DNA of 64,000 bases from an uncultured Hyphomicrobiales bacterium (GTDB taxonomy: Bacteria > Pseudomonadota > Alphaproteobacteria > Rhizobiales > Xanthobacteraceae). Shown one piece after another: positions 32,030 through 40,797 of this stretch; positions within the stretch are counted from its first letter, which is position 1, and every line of letters starts with the position of its first letter. The notes beneath the pieces are model-generated. The model was given only the letters and a program-made list of their open reading frames with translations, made no database searches and had not been told where the DNA came from. The position numbers and the translations under genes are program-made. The stretch is from positions 1 through 64,000 of the forward strand of contig CAIRGJ010000047.1 in the NCBI GenBank assembly GCA_903878085.1. The letters run 5' to 3'.

Positions 32030-34374
32030 GCTGTTTTCTTTGCGGCCTTCTCCGCGTCACGCAACGCCGTACGGATGCGCTGCGGCGTCGCTGGCATCTC
32101 GTCGATCTGCACGCCGAACGGCGACAGCGCGTCGTTGATGGCATTGACGATCGCGGCCGGCGCGCCGATGCAGCCGCCTTCGCCGAGGCCCTTGGCCTTG
32201 GTGATCGACTGCGTGCTCGGCGTCTCGAGGTGATGCAGCTCGATCGGCGGCATTTCGCGCGCGGTCGGCGGCATGTAATCGGCGAGGTTGGCGGTGAGGA
32301 TGCCGCCGCCGTCGTCGTAGATGATCTCCTCCAGCAACGCATTGCCGATGCCCTGCGCGATGCCGCCGATCACCTGGCCGTCGGCGATCATCGGATTGAT
32401 GATGCGGCCGGCGTCTTCCGCCACCAGGAATTTTTCGATCCTGGCGTGGCCGGTCTCGATGTCGACTTCGACGATGGCAACGTGACAGGCATTGGAGAAG
32501 GTGCCGGGCGGATCGTAGGTGCCGGTCTCGGTCATGCCGGGCTCGATCTCGCCCTTGAAGCGATGCGTTTGCGTGTAGGCCTCGCGCGCCATCTTGGCGA
32601 TGGTGACGGAGCGGTCGGTGCCGGCGACCTTGGCCGCGCCGTTTTCCAGCACGATGTCGTGGGGGGCCGCTTCCAGCATGGTGCTGGCGATCTTGATCAG
32701 CTTGGCGCGCACCTTTTGCGCCGCGATCAGCGTCGCGCCGCCGGAAATCACCAGCGAGCGGCTGGCGAAGGTGCCCCAGCCATAGGGCGAGGTGTCGGTG
32801 TCGCCATGCACGACCTTGATGACGTCGGGCGTGACGCCGATTTCGTCGGCGATGATCTGCGCCAGCGTGGTGCGCAGACCCTGGCCGTGCGGCGACGAGC
32901 CGATGCGCGCCTCGACAAAGCCGGAAGGGTCAACGGTGAGAATGACGGTCTCCCAGCCGGGCGTGATCTCCATGCCGCGGGCCGCAAAAGCCGGGCTGCC
33001 GTAGCCGGTGCGTTCGGAGAAGGTGGCGAAGCCGATGCCGAGGTAGCGGCCCTGCTTGCGCGCTTCTTCCTGACGCTTGCGGAACGCCGGCACGTCGATG
33101 GCTTTCACCGCCATTTCCAGCGTCTCTTTATAGGTGGCCTCGTCGTACACGAGGCCCATCGCCGAGGTGTAAGGGAATTTTTCGATCAGGTTGCGGCGGC
33201 GGATGTCGATCGGATCGAGCGCGAAGGCGCTGGCCGCTTTGTCCATCAGCCGTTCCAGCGTGAAGGTAATGATCGGCCGCGACACGCCGCGATAGGCCGC
33301 CATGGTGCAGGTGTTGGTGAGGACACCGCGCGCCAGGCATTGATATTGCTGCACATCATAAGGGCCCGGCATTTCCGCCATCGCCATCAGCGGTTCGACA
33401 CCGCTGGTGGTGGGGAAGCAGGAATAGGCGCCGACATTGGAGACGACGTCGGCGCGCAACGCCAATAGCTTGGCGTCCTTGTCGAAGGCGCCTTCCAGGG
33501 TGATGTATTGGTCGCGCGAATGGAATGACGCGATCAGGTTTTCGCGGCGGTCTTCGGTCCAGGCCACCGAACTCTTGAGTTTCCGCGCCAGCCACACCAG
33601 CACGACATATTCGGCGCACAGCGACATCTTCTGGCCGAAACCGCCGCCGACATCGGGCGCGATGACGCGCAGGTCCGATTCCGGCATGCCGAGCACGTCG
33701 GCAATGGCGGTGCGCATCAGATGCGGCATTTGTGTGGTGCAGGTCAGCGTGACGCGGCCGGTCGCGGCGTCGTAGGCGGCGTGGCCGGCGCGCGCCTCCA
33801 TCGGCGTCGCGTTCTGCCGGTGCGAACGGGCATCGATCTTGATGACTTTCGCGGCGGCGGCCCAGACTGCGTCGAAGCCGGGTGTCTTATGCTTGCCTTC
33901 GAGGATAACGTTGCCGGGCGCGACGGCGTGGATCTGCGGTGCGCCGTCTTTTAGCGCGTCGCGGGCGTCGATCAGCGGCGCGGTCTCATCGATGTCGATC
34001 TCGACCAGATCGGCGATGTCTTCGGCGTATTCCTCGCTCGCCGCCACCACGGCGGCGACGGCTTCGCCGACATAGCGCACTTTCGTCTCGGCCAAAATCG
34101 GCTGCGCCACCGGCCGGTAGCTGAACTTGTGCAGCATCGGCGTGATCGGCTTCACGCCCTTGAGGTCGGCGGCGGTGATCACCAAGGCGCCGGCCGGCTT
34201 GGCGATCGATTTTATTTTCCCGGCGGCATTCGGGCTGCGTACGAAGCGCACCCAATGCACGGCGGGCAGGTCGGCGGTGAAGTGGCCTTGGCCTTGCACC
34301 AGCGCCGGGTCCTCGACGCGGCGCATGGCGCGGCCGACCCATTTCAGTCCGGTGCCTTTGGTGTGCGCGGTCAT
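32026..34374 (-). CDS. Molybdenum hydroxylase large subunit (first copy in operon)
   Basis: 782 residues, same family as 29280-31553 but clearly diverged. Blocks: RVEDPALVQGQGHFTADL, PDVGGGFGQKMSLCAEY, MAAYRGVSRPIITFTLERL (substrate loop with AYRGVSR in place of AYRCSFR), SSPHGQGLRTTLAQIIADEI and KGLGEGGCIG with the catalytic Glu. Start ATG 34374 overlaps the FAD-subunit stop. Either large subunit could pair with the single FAD and FeS subunits; which one does, and with what substrate, is open. Confidence 0.92.
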   Translation of the reverse strand: MTAHTKGTGLKWVGRAMRRVEDPALVQGQGHFTADLPAVHWVRFVRSPNAAGKIKSIAKPAGALVITAADLKGVKPITPMLHKFSYRPVAQPILAETKVRYVGEAVAAVVAASEEYAEDIADLVEIDIDETAPLIDARDALKDGAPQIHAVAPGNVILEGKHKTPGFDAVWAAAAKVIKIDARSHRQNATPMEARAGHAAYDAATGRVTLTCTTQMPHLMRTAIADVLGMPESDLRVIAPDVGGGFGQKMSLCAEYVVLVWLARKLKSSVAWTEDRRENLIASFHSRDQYITLEGAFDKDAKLLALRADVVSNVGAYSCFPTTSGVEPLMAMAEMPGPYDVQQYQCLARGVLTNTCTMAAYRGVSRPIITFTLERLMDKAASAFALDPIDIRRRNLIEKFPYTSAMGLVYDEATYKETLEMAVKAIDVPAFRKRQEEARKQGRYLGIGFATFSERTGYGSPAFAARGMEITPGWETVILTVDPSGFVEARIGSSPHGQGLRTTLAQIIADEIGVTPDVIKVVHGDTDTSPYGWGTFASRSLVISGGATLIAAQKVRAKLIKIASTMLEAAPHDIVLENGAAKVAGTDRSVTIAKMAREAYTQTHRFKGEIEPGMTETGTYDPPGTFSNACHVAIVEVDIETGHARIEKFLVAEDAGRIINPMIADGQVIGGIAQGIGNALLEEIIYDDGGGILTANLADYMPPTAREMPPIELHHLETPSTQSITKAKGLGEGGCIGAPAAIVNAINDALSPFGVQIDEMPATPQRIRTALRDAEKAAKKTA

Positions 34375-35228
34375 GAAACGGAATTCTCTAAGGCGCGCCG
34401 CACCACCGCGCGCACCAGATCGCGGCGGTATTCGCCGGTGGTCTGGTGGTCCTCCAGCGGATCGATGGCGCTTGCGGCGGCTTCGGCCGCGGCACGGAAG
34501 GCTTTGTCGCCCGGCGCTTGGCCGTTGAGCGCGGCTTCGGCGTCTGCCATGCGGCGCGGGCTGGGTTCTGCGCCACCAACACCAATATGCGCGCCGGCGA
34601 TCTTGCCGCCTTGCACCGTGTACGTGACCAGCGCCGCGCTCATGGCGAAATCGCCGGCGCGGCGGCTGAATTCGTTGAAGCCGAATTTGGCATCGGGCGC
34701 GAGCAGTGGCAGCCGCACTTGCGTGAGCAACTCGTCCTCGGCCAGCGCCGTCGACATGATGCCCTGGAAGTAGTCGGCGGCGGCGATCGAGCGCTCGCCG
34801 CGCGTGCTTTGCGCCACCATGGTGGCATCGAGCGTGGCCGCCACCAGACACCATTCGGCGGACGGATCGGCGTGCGCCAGGCTGCCGCAGAACGTGCCGC
34901 GGGTGCGGATCGGGTAATGCGCGATGTGGCGCGCGACGAAAGTCAACAGCGCGCCGAGCGGATTATCGACCACCGGTTTGTGAAACGCAGCGTGGCGCAC
35001 GCACGCGCCGATGCTCAATGTCTTGCCGTCGCTGGTGATCCTGTCGAGGCCCTCGACCTCGTTGATGTCGACCAGATGCGCCGGTTTTGCCAGCCGGAAC
35101 GCCATGATCGGCACCAGGCTCTGCCCGCCGGCCAGCACGCGGCCGTCTTGGCCCGCCACTTCGCTGAGAATTTTCAGCGCCTCGTCGAGCGTTTTCGGCA
35201 CATGGCGGATGAATGGCGCGGGTTTCAT
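34371..35228 (-). CDS. Molybdenum hydroxylase FAD-binding medium subunit (CoxM-like)
   Basis: 285 residues. FAD-binding blocks AGGQSLVPIMAFRLAKPAHL (about 33-52) and IRTRGTFCGSLAHADPSAEW (about 107-126) are typical, as is the C-terminal CO_deh_flav_C region. First gene of the operon M-L-S-L. A TATG-N4-CAAA dyad lies 36 bases upstream of its ATG in the divergent promoter region. Confidence 0.93.
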   Translation of the reverse strand: MKPAPFIRHVPKTLDEALKILSEVAGQDGRVLAGGQSLVPIMAFRLAKPAHLVDINEVEGLDRITSDGKTLSIGACVRHAAFHKPVVDNPLGALLTFVARHIAHYPIRTRGTFCGSLAHADPSAEWCLVAATLDATMVAQSTRGERSIAAADYFQGIMSTALAEDELLTQVRLPLLAPDAKFGFNEFSRRAGDFAMSAALVTYTVQGGKIAGAHIGVGGAEPSPRRMADAEAALNGQAPGDKAFRAAAEAAASAIDPLEDHQTTGEYRRDLVRAVVRRALENSVS

Positions 35229-35456
35229 GAGAGACGCTTCTTCGGCCGGAAAGGTGCTAATTATATGTGCGCAAACGATAAACCCCGCCCCCGTTTTGTC
35301 AAAGGCTTATCCCGGCGGGCCGCCATCTGTCGCAGCGCACTCCGGCGCGCGCCGACCGGGTTGGCTTGCCGGGGAAAATCGACTCTAATCGGCCCCGAGG
35401 ACGCGCATCCAAGAACAAGTCAAAAAACGATCTCAAGAACAATAGCGAGTGCAACA
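35229..35456. other. Divergent promoter region (Mo-hydroxylase operon / Bug receptor)
   Basis: 228 bases between divergent genes. It contains the operator-like dyad at 35264-35275 close to the medium-subunit start. No gene or convincing consensus promoter is visible. Confidence 0.4.
35264..35275. promoter_or_regulatory. Operator-like dyad TATG-TGCG-CAAA
   Basis: TATGTGCGCAAA; its 13-base context agrees with the 18152 site at 11 positions. It is placed 36 bases before the FAD-subunit gene, where a repressor would block transcription. Confidence 0.4.
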
Positions 35457-36437
35457 ATGTCGAACACCGTGTCGCGGCTGCTCAAAGCCGCCGTCTTGCT
35501 GCTGGCGTTTTCGGCGCCTGTTTTTGCCCCAGCCCTTGCCCAGGATTATCCGAGCCGCCCGGTCCGTCTGATCATTCCGTTCCCGCCCGGCGGCAGCAAC
35601 GATGTCGTGGGCCGCATGGTGGCCAAACAGCTCAGCGAGCAACTGGGCCAACAGGTGTTCGTCGATAACCGCGGCGGCGCCGGCGGCACCATCGGCACCG
35701 AGGCCTTGGCCAATGCGACGCCGGATGGTTACACGCTCGGCATCGTGTCGATCGCGCATGCGGTCAATCCGGCGCTGTACAAGCTGCATTACGATCCGAT
35801 CAAATCCTTCACGCCGATTTCCATTCTCGCCACCGGTCCGAACGTGCTGGTGGTCAATCCGACCTCGCCGATCAAATCGGTGAAGGATCTGTTGGCGATG
35901 GCCAAGGCAAAGCCGGGCGAGCTCGACTACGCCTCCGCCGGCGTCGGCAGCTTTCAGCATCTCGGCGCCGAACTGTTCAAGCTCGAGGCCAACGTCAACC
36001 TCACGCACGTTCCCTATAAAGGCGGCGGGCCGGCGATGCAGGACGTGATCGCGGGCCATGTGAAGATCATGTTTTCGTCGTTGGTGCAGACCACGCCGTT
36101 CATCAAAAGCGGCCAGTTGATCGCCTTGGGCACCGGCGGCGCCAAGCGCAATCCGGTGTTGCCCGATGTGCCGACCATCGCGGAAGCGGGCGTGCCCGGC
36201 TATGTCGGCGACAACTGGTGGGGCGTCGTCGCGCCCGCCGGGCTGCCCGCGCCGCTCGCCGACAAGATCTACAAGGCCGTGCAGGCTGCGTTGAAGTCGC
36301 CGGAACTGCAGGCGCAGTTCGAACGCGAAGGTGCAGCAAGCGTCGAGATGAGCTCGGCCGAGTTCGGCAAATACATCGAGACCGAAATCGTCAAATGGGC
36401 GCGCGTCGTCAAGGAAGGCCACATCACCGCGCAATAA
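35457..36437 (+). CDS. Bug/TctC family substrate-binding protein
   Basis: 326 residues, periplasmic. Signal peptide to about residue 28 (APALAQ), then DYPSRPVRLIIPFPPGGSND, FVDNRGGAGGTIGTEALANA and the hallmark THVPYKGGGPAMQDVIAGHV. Start ATG 35457, with only a weak purine stretch upstream. Like the copy at 10731 it is an orphan without TctA/TctB. Divergent from the Mo-hydroxylase operon, so it may be the receptor for that enzyme's substrate. Followed by a 30-residue membrane peptide. Confidence 0.9.
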   Translation: MSNTVSRLLKAAVLLLAFSAPVFAPALAQDYPSRPVRLIIPFPPGGSNDVVGRMVAKQLSEQLGQQVFVDNRGGAGGTIGTEALANATPDGYTLGIVSIAHAVNPALYKLHYDPIKSFTPISILATGPNVLVVNPTSPIKSVKDLLAMAKAKPGELDYASAGVGSFQHLGAELFKLEANVNLTHVPYKGGGPAMQDVIAGHVKIMFSSLVQTTPFIKSGQLIALGTGGAKRNPVLPDVPTIAEAGVPGYVGDNWWGVVAPAGLPAPLADKIYKAVQAALKSPELQAQFEREGAASVEMSSAEFGKYIETEIVKWARVVKEGHITAQ

Positions 36438-36457
36438 CAAGACCGGGGGAGGCGACG

Positions 36458-36550
36458 ATGGGAATTGAGATTTTGGCGCTCGCGTTGGGCGTCTATGCGG
36501 CGACCTGGCTCGTGGTCATTGCGGGGTCAAAGTTCTTCGGCCCGCGTTGA
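36458..36550 (+). CDS. 30-residue single-helix membrane peptide
   Basis: The peptide begins MGIEILALALGVYAATWLVV and ends GSKFFGPR: one hydrophobic helix of about 20 residues and a short basic tail. A strong ribosome-binding site GGGGGAGG lies 5 bases before the ATG, and the stop of the Bug receptor is 20 bases upstream. It may be a membrane anchor or transporter accessory. The function is unknown; the case rests on the ribosome-binding site and composition. Confidence 0.55.
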   Translation: MGIEILALALGVYAATWLVVIAGSKFFGPR

Positions 36551-36636
36551 GTCTGCGCTAGGTTCGAAAACATCGAATCGTCGGGCTCTGCGCAGACTTG
36601 CGCGGAACCGCCCTCAGTTTTGCGCAGAAATCCTCT

Positions 36637-37872
36637 ATGGCGAAAAGCGACACCGAGGTCGCGATCATCGGCGGCGGCGCGGCCGGCATTGCCGCAGGCC
36701 GGCGGCTGGCCCAGGCCGCGATCGACTGCCTGATCATCGAGGCGCGGCCGCGGCTCGGCGGCCGGGCCCACACCGTCGCTTCGTCGGGTCATGCGCTCGA
36801 CCTCGGCTGCGGCTGGCTGCATTCCGCCGAACGCAATCCCTGGACAACGGTCGCGCAAGCGCAAGCGCGCACCATCGATCAATCGCCGCCGCCCTGGCAG
36901 AAGCCGGCGCTGCCGATCGGCTTTCCGCCCGGCGAGCAGGCTGCGTTCCGCCAGGCGCAACTCGAATTCTTTGAACGGCTCGAAGCCTTGGCGCAAAGCA
37001 CGCCCGACGTGCCGGCCGCGGCGGCGTTCGATCCCGGCTGCCGCTGGAACAACATGATCGACGCGATCGGCGCCTACATCTGCGGCGCCGAGTTCGATCG
37101 CGTCTCGGCGCTCGACTTCGACAACTACGCCGACACCGAAGTGAACTGGCGTGTGGCGGAAGGCTACGGCGCGACGATCGCCGCGTATGGCGACGGCGTG
37201 CCTGCGGTGCTGGATTGTCCGGTGCTGCAGATCGACCGCAGCGGCCGGCGGCTGAAGATCGAAACCGCCAAAGGCGTCATCACCGCGGACCGCGTCATCG
37301 TCACGCTGCCGAGCGCGATTCTGGCCGACAAGGAATTTCTGTTTACGCCGGCGCTGCCGGACAAAACCGAAGCCGCAAAAGGCCTGCCGCTCGGTCTCGC
37401 CGACAAACTGTTTCTGTCGCTCGCCGACGCGCAGGAGTTCGACGCCGACAGCCGCCTGTTCGGCCGCACCGACCGCACCGCCACCGCGACCTATCACCTG
37501 CGGCCGCTCGGCCGGCCGCTGATCGAGGTCTATTTCGGCGGCCGCTTTGCCTGGGATATGGAAGCGGGCGGCGACGCCGCTTTCGCCGACTACGCCATCG
37601 CCGAGCTGGCGGGCCTGCTCGGCAATGACTTCCGGCGGCGCATCAAGCCGGTGCAGATGCATTGCTGGGGCGCCGATCCGTTCGCGCGCGGCGCCTATTC
37701 ATATGCAACGCCGGGCCACGCCGATTGCCGGCTGACACTGGCGGAGCCGGTCGAGGGCCGCATCTTCTTTGCCGGCGAGGCCTGCTCGGAACACGATTTT
37801 TCCACCGCGCATGGCGGCTATCTGACCGGCGTCGCCGCCGCCGACCAGGCCATCGCCGCGCGCCAGCGCTAG
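36637..37872 (+). CDS. Flavin-containing monoamine oxidase family protein
   Basis: 411 residues. N-terminal FAD motif EVAIIGGGAAGIAAGRRLAQ followed by IEARPRLGGRAHTV; C-terminal FAD block IFFAGEACSEHDFSTAHGGY. Family members oxidise amines or are desaturases using FAD and oxygen. ATG 36637 is chosen over a start at 36598 because the extra N-terminus is not conserved-looking. Its stop overlaps the convergent gene's stop by 4 bases. The substrate is unknown. Confidence 0.88.
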   Translation: MAKSDTEVAIIGGGAAGIAAGRRLAQAAIDCLIIEARPRLGGRAHTVASSGHALDLGCGWLHSAERNPWTTVAQAQARTIDQSPPPWQKPALPIGFPPGEQAAFRQAQLEFFERLEALAQSTPDVPAAAAFDPGCRWNNMIDAIGAYICGAEFDRVSALDFDNYADTEVNWRVAEGYGATIAAYGDGVPAVLDCPVLQIDRSGRRLKIETAKGVITADRVIVTLPSAILADKEFLFTPALPDKTEAAKGLPLGLADKLFLSLADAQEFDADSRLFGRTDRTATATYHLRPLGRPLIEVYFGGRFAWDMEAGGDAAFADYAIAELAGLLGNDFRRRIKPVQMHCWGADPFARGAYSYATPGHADCRLTLAEPVEGRIFFAGEACSEHDFSTAHGGYLTGVAAADQAIAARQR

Positions 37873-38687
37873 CTCCCGACCTTCAACTCCGACACCAGGC
37901 CGCGCAAAGCGGCGATGGTGGAGGGCGCGACGCTTTTTCCCGTGCGCGGATTGGCCGACGGCACGTTCTCGATGGTCATGGTGAAGCGCATGGCGTCGGC
38001 ATCGACCGTAATGGTGTGAGTGTTGCGGGTGACGGTCGGGTCGGCCCAGATCTCCAGCTTGGTGCGGTCGGGCCCGATGCCGGCGAGGCTCAACGCCGCC
38101 GCGACGTTGACGTTGGTCGGGAAGCCGCGCGCCCCTTCGCGGGCCGTGCCGTCGAACACTTTCTTCGGCTCTTTCAACCCAGCGACCGAGATGTTGTGGT
38201 CGAGTAAGTAGGGCGCGCCCTCGAGCCCGGCCGGCGGCTTGCGCGTCACCATCTTGACCGAGTGAATGGTGCCTTCGGCCGCGGCGCGCACCGCGTCGAG
38301 CCCGAGCAGCGCACCGGTCGGCACCAGGATGCGCGCGCCCTTGGCCTTGGCGCGCTCGATCAGGTCGTTGTTGTCCAGCAACTGCGCGACCGACAGCGGC
38401 ATGAAGATGCGGCCTTTGTCGATGGCGGCGATCGCGACCTCGCGGAACAAGACCGGCGGCAAACATTCCACCACCACGTCGCAATCGTCAGCCAGCGCGG
38501 TCGCGGTGCGCAGCGCGATCATGTCGCCGAGCTGCGGCAGCGCGCGGCGCGCCTTGTCGGCGTCGCGCACGGCAACGGCGGTCAGCACGAGGCCCGGCAC
38601 ATCGCCGTCGATCAGCCGCCGCGCCACCTCAAGGCCGACCGCGCCGAGACCGGCGATGCCGACGCGCAAATCCTGTTTATGGGGCAT
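37869..38687 (-). CDS. nadX: L-aspartate dehydrogenase family protein (NadX-like)
   Basis: 272 residues. Rossmann motif GIAGLGAVGLEVARRL at the start; C-terminal DUF108 blocks PTGALLGLDAVRAAAEG, FPTNVNVAAALSLAGIGPDR and WADPTVTRNTHTI, with the catalytic His in NTHTI. NadX oxidises aspartate to iminoaspartate for NAD synthesis; here no nadA/nadC is adjacent, and the gene follows a catabolic operon after a palindromic element, so a related amino-acid dehydrogenase role is possible. Confidence 0.82.
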   Translation of the reverse strand: MPHKQDLRVGIAGLGAVGLEVARRLIDGDVPGLVLTAVAVRDADKARRALPQLGDMIALRTATALADDCDVVVECLPPVLFREVAIAAIDKGRIFMPLSVAQLLDNNDLIERAKAKGARILVPTGALLGLDAVRAAAEGTIHSVKMVTRKPPAGLEGAPYLLDHNISVAGLKEPKKVFDGTAREGARGFPTNVNVAAALSLAGIGPDRTKLEIWADPTVTRNTHTITVDADAMRFTMTIENVPSANPRTGKSVAPSTIAALRGLVSELKVGS

Positions 38688-38728
38688 CTGATCTCCTATG
38701 AGTATTTCGTCTTATCGCAAATAATTTC

Positions 38729-38829
38729 TGTCGTCCCCGCGAACGCGGGGACCCATACGCCATACCCTATCGATAGGCTGCGGAGTATGGGTCCCGGGCC
38801 TCGCGCTGAAGCGCTCGCCCGGGACGACA
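38729..38829. repeat. Nested palindromic element between aspartate-dehydrogenase-like and VOC genes
   Basis: Outer arms TGTCGTCCC (38729-38737) and GGGACGACA (38821-38829). Inner arms CCCATAC (38751-38757) and GTATGGG (about 38785-38791), with a small hairpin CCCCGCGAACGCGGGG at 38735-38750. It occupies most of the 146-base gap. Confidence 0.7.
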
Positions 38830-38833
38830 GCCA

Positions 38834-39778
38834 TTACCGCCACTCATCCAGCCGCCAGCCGTCGCTGGTGAAATTGATCTTCAGACCGGCGGCCTCGATA
38901 TGCTCGCTCGGGCCTTTGTTGATGCCCCAGTGATCGAGCCGGCCCGGCGGCCATTTCCAGTCTTCCGGCGCCCGCGAGCGATAGCCGGCGTCGATCTGCT
39001 GCATCTCGGAAGTGTATTCAAGCGGCATGTCCTCGGGCCCGAGGAAATAGCAGAACACATTGTTGCCGGGGCCGTGGCGGCCCGGTCCCCATTCGATGCC
39101 GCGGCCGTCGTCGCGCATGCGGCCGGCGCCGCGCATCACCGAATCCAGATCGGGCATTTCAAACGCAATATGATTGAGCGTCGGCCCGCCGGCAACGCCC
39201 AGCACCGTGCTGTGATGATCGGAGTTGCAGGACAGGAAATTAAATTTTCGCGTGGTGTCGGCAACCCGGAAGCCTAGCGCATCGCGAAAGCAGGCCAGGC
39301 TCGCCGCGTTGTCGGAGGCGTTGAGGTTGATGTGGCTGAGCTTGCGCGGCCGGTCGGGTTTGTCGGCGGCCTCGGTATGATCCTTGACGCCGCAGACCAC
39401 CGCGATGTTGCGGCCTTCCGGGTCCTTGAAGCCGAAGCCGTAATCGCCGTGCGGCTGGCGCAGCCTGGCGGGCGGATCGATGGTCTTGAGGCCCTGCGCG
39501 ACGACTTGCGCGTGCAGCGCATTGACGGTGGCGGCGTCGGCGGCGTCGTACACCATGCGGATCAGCGCCGGCTGCGCCGTCTTGCGGACGCTGAGCACGT
39601 GATGGAACGCGCCGGTGGCGCGCAGGTAATAGACGCCGGCGGCTTCGCCGACCGGGGTGAGATTCCAGACGTCGGCAAAAAACTTTACCGCTTTGGCGGG
39701 ATCGGCGAAGCCGAGATCGATACTGCGCAGTGTGCTGATTTTGGCGCTGACTTTTGCCAGAGTGTTAGAATTGCTCAT
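38834..39778 (-). CDS. VOC family protein, extradiol-dioxygenase-like
   Basis: 314 residues in two VOC domains (about 15-130 and 145-265), the size of type I extradiol dioxygenases such as BphC. Metal ligands of the C-terminal domain fit H149 (LSHINLN), H203 (LNHIAFEM) and E254 (PLEYTSEM), and H188/H189 is positioned like the catalytic His. Such enzymes cleave catechol-type rings with Fe(II) and O2. Its stop is 147 bases before the next gene; its start overlaps the amidohydrolase stop by 4. The substrate is unknown. Confidence 0.85.
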   Translation of the reverse strand: MSNSNTLAKVSAKISTLRSIDLGFADPAKAVKFFADVWNLTPVGEAAGVYYLRATGAFHHVLSVRKTAQPALIRMVYDAADAATVNALHAQVVAQGLKTIDPPARLRQPHGDYGFGFKDPEGRNIAVVCGVKDHTEAADKPDRPRKLSHINLNASDNAASLACFRDALGFRVADTTRKFNFLSCNSDHHSTVLGVAGGPTLNHIAFEMPDLDSVMRGAGRMRDDGRGIEWGPGRHGPGNNVFCYFLGPEDMPLEYTSEMQQIDAGYRSRAPEDWKWPPGRLDHWGINKGPSEHIEAAGLKINFTSDGWRLDEWR

Positions 39779-40797
39779 GATGCCTCACCCAGAAAACGCG
39801 CGGCGTTGTCGTGATGCAGCAGCTTCACGTCGCCGTCGGAGAGTTGGAGCGCCGCCACCTGCTCGACGGGATGGTGCTCGTGAATGTCGAACGGAAAATC
39901 GGTACCGAGGCAAAGCTGCCGCACGCCGAAGGTGTCAATCAGATGCCGCAGCGTGTGCGGATCGTAGACCAGCGTGTCGTAATACAGCCGGCGCGCATGT
40001 TCGGCGGGCGATACGCCAATGCGTTCGGCGAATTCCGGCTTGATCGCCCAGCCTTTGGTCAGCCGCGGCAGGATCGACGCAAACGCGCCGCCGCCGTGGC
40101 TGAAAGCGAGCCGCAGGTGGCGGTGGCGCGTCAGCGTGCCGCCGGTGATCAGCGAGGCGATGCAGTAGGCGGTCTCCAGCGGGAACCCGATATAGGCCAT
40201 CAGCCCGGCCGGGCCGACGATACGTTCCTTGCCGGCTGGGTGCAGCGCATGCACGAACACTGCCGCGCCCAGTTCCTCGGCCGCGGCAAAGAAGCCGTCG
40301 AACTTCGGGTCGCCCAGCGGCGTGCCGTTGATGTTGCTGCCGAGCTCGACGCCGCGGAAGCCGTCGCTCATCAGGCGCACCAATTCGCGGGTGGCGGTGT
40401 CGGGGTCCTGCATCGGTACGCCGCCGAGCCCGATGAATTTGTCCGGCGCGCGCGCCACCATCGCGGCGATGGTGTCGTTGACGTGGCGCGTCAGCGGCAG
40501 CGCGTCCTCGAGCGGCAGCCAATACGACAGCAATTCCGGCATCGGCGACAGCACCTGACGCGCGATGCCCATGCGCGCCATGGCCTCGGCGCGGCGCTCG
40601 ATGTCCCAGCTTTCGTCGGTGACGGTGCGGAAGTTCTTGCCGTCGATCATCACGTTTCTGTGGTGGCAGTCGTGCGCGGCGCACATCTGCGGCCATTGCT
40701 TGCCGCCGAATTCTGTCGCGTGCTTGCCGGCGTAGCTGGGAAACTCCGCCGGCACGATATGGGTGTGGATGTCGATGGCGTTGGTTGGGGCGTTCAT
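39775..40797 (-). CDS. Amidohydrolase family protein (ACMSD-like decarboxylase/hydrolase)
   Basis: 340 residues. Metal-binding HxH in IDIHTHIVP (about residues 9-17); later FVHALHPAG, LRLAFSHGGGAFASILPRL and LCLGTDFPFDIHEHHP with the catalytic Asp. ACMSD decarboxylates 2-amino-3-carboxymuconate semialdehyde; relatives act on other ring-fission products. Coupled by 4-base overlaps to the VOC dioxygenase-like gene and the enoyl-CoA hydratase gene, consistent with processing of a cleaved ring. Confidence 0.87.
   Translation of the reverse strand: MNAPTNAIDIHTHIVPAEFPSYAGKHATEFGGKQWPQMCAAHDCHHRNVMIDGKNFRTVTDESWDIERRAEAMARMGIARQVLSPMPELLSYWLPLEDALPLTRHVNDTIAAMVARAPDKFIGLGGVPMQDPDTATRELVRLMSDGFRGVELGSNINGTPLGDPKFDGFFAAAEELGAAVFVHALHPAGKERIVGPAGLMAYIGFPLETAYCIASLITGGTLTRHRHLRLAFSHGGGAFASILPRLTKGWAIKPEFAERIGVSPAEHARRLYYDTLVYDPHTLRHLIDTFGVRQLCLGTDFPFDIHEHHPVEQVAALQLSDGDVKLLHHDNAARFLGEAS

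Noticed and set aside
31554..32342. N-terminal extension of the second molybdenum hydroxylase large subunit
   Set aside because: Arg/Ser-rich translation lying over the 2Fe-2S subunit gene in another frame. The real start is ATG 31553 with a 4-base overlap.
34375..34854. N-terminal extension of the first molybdenum hydroxylase large subunit
   Set aside because: It overlaps the FAD-subunit gene in a different frame and has no family similarity.
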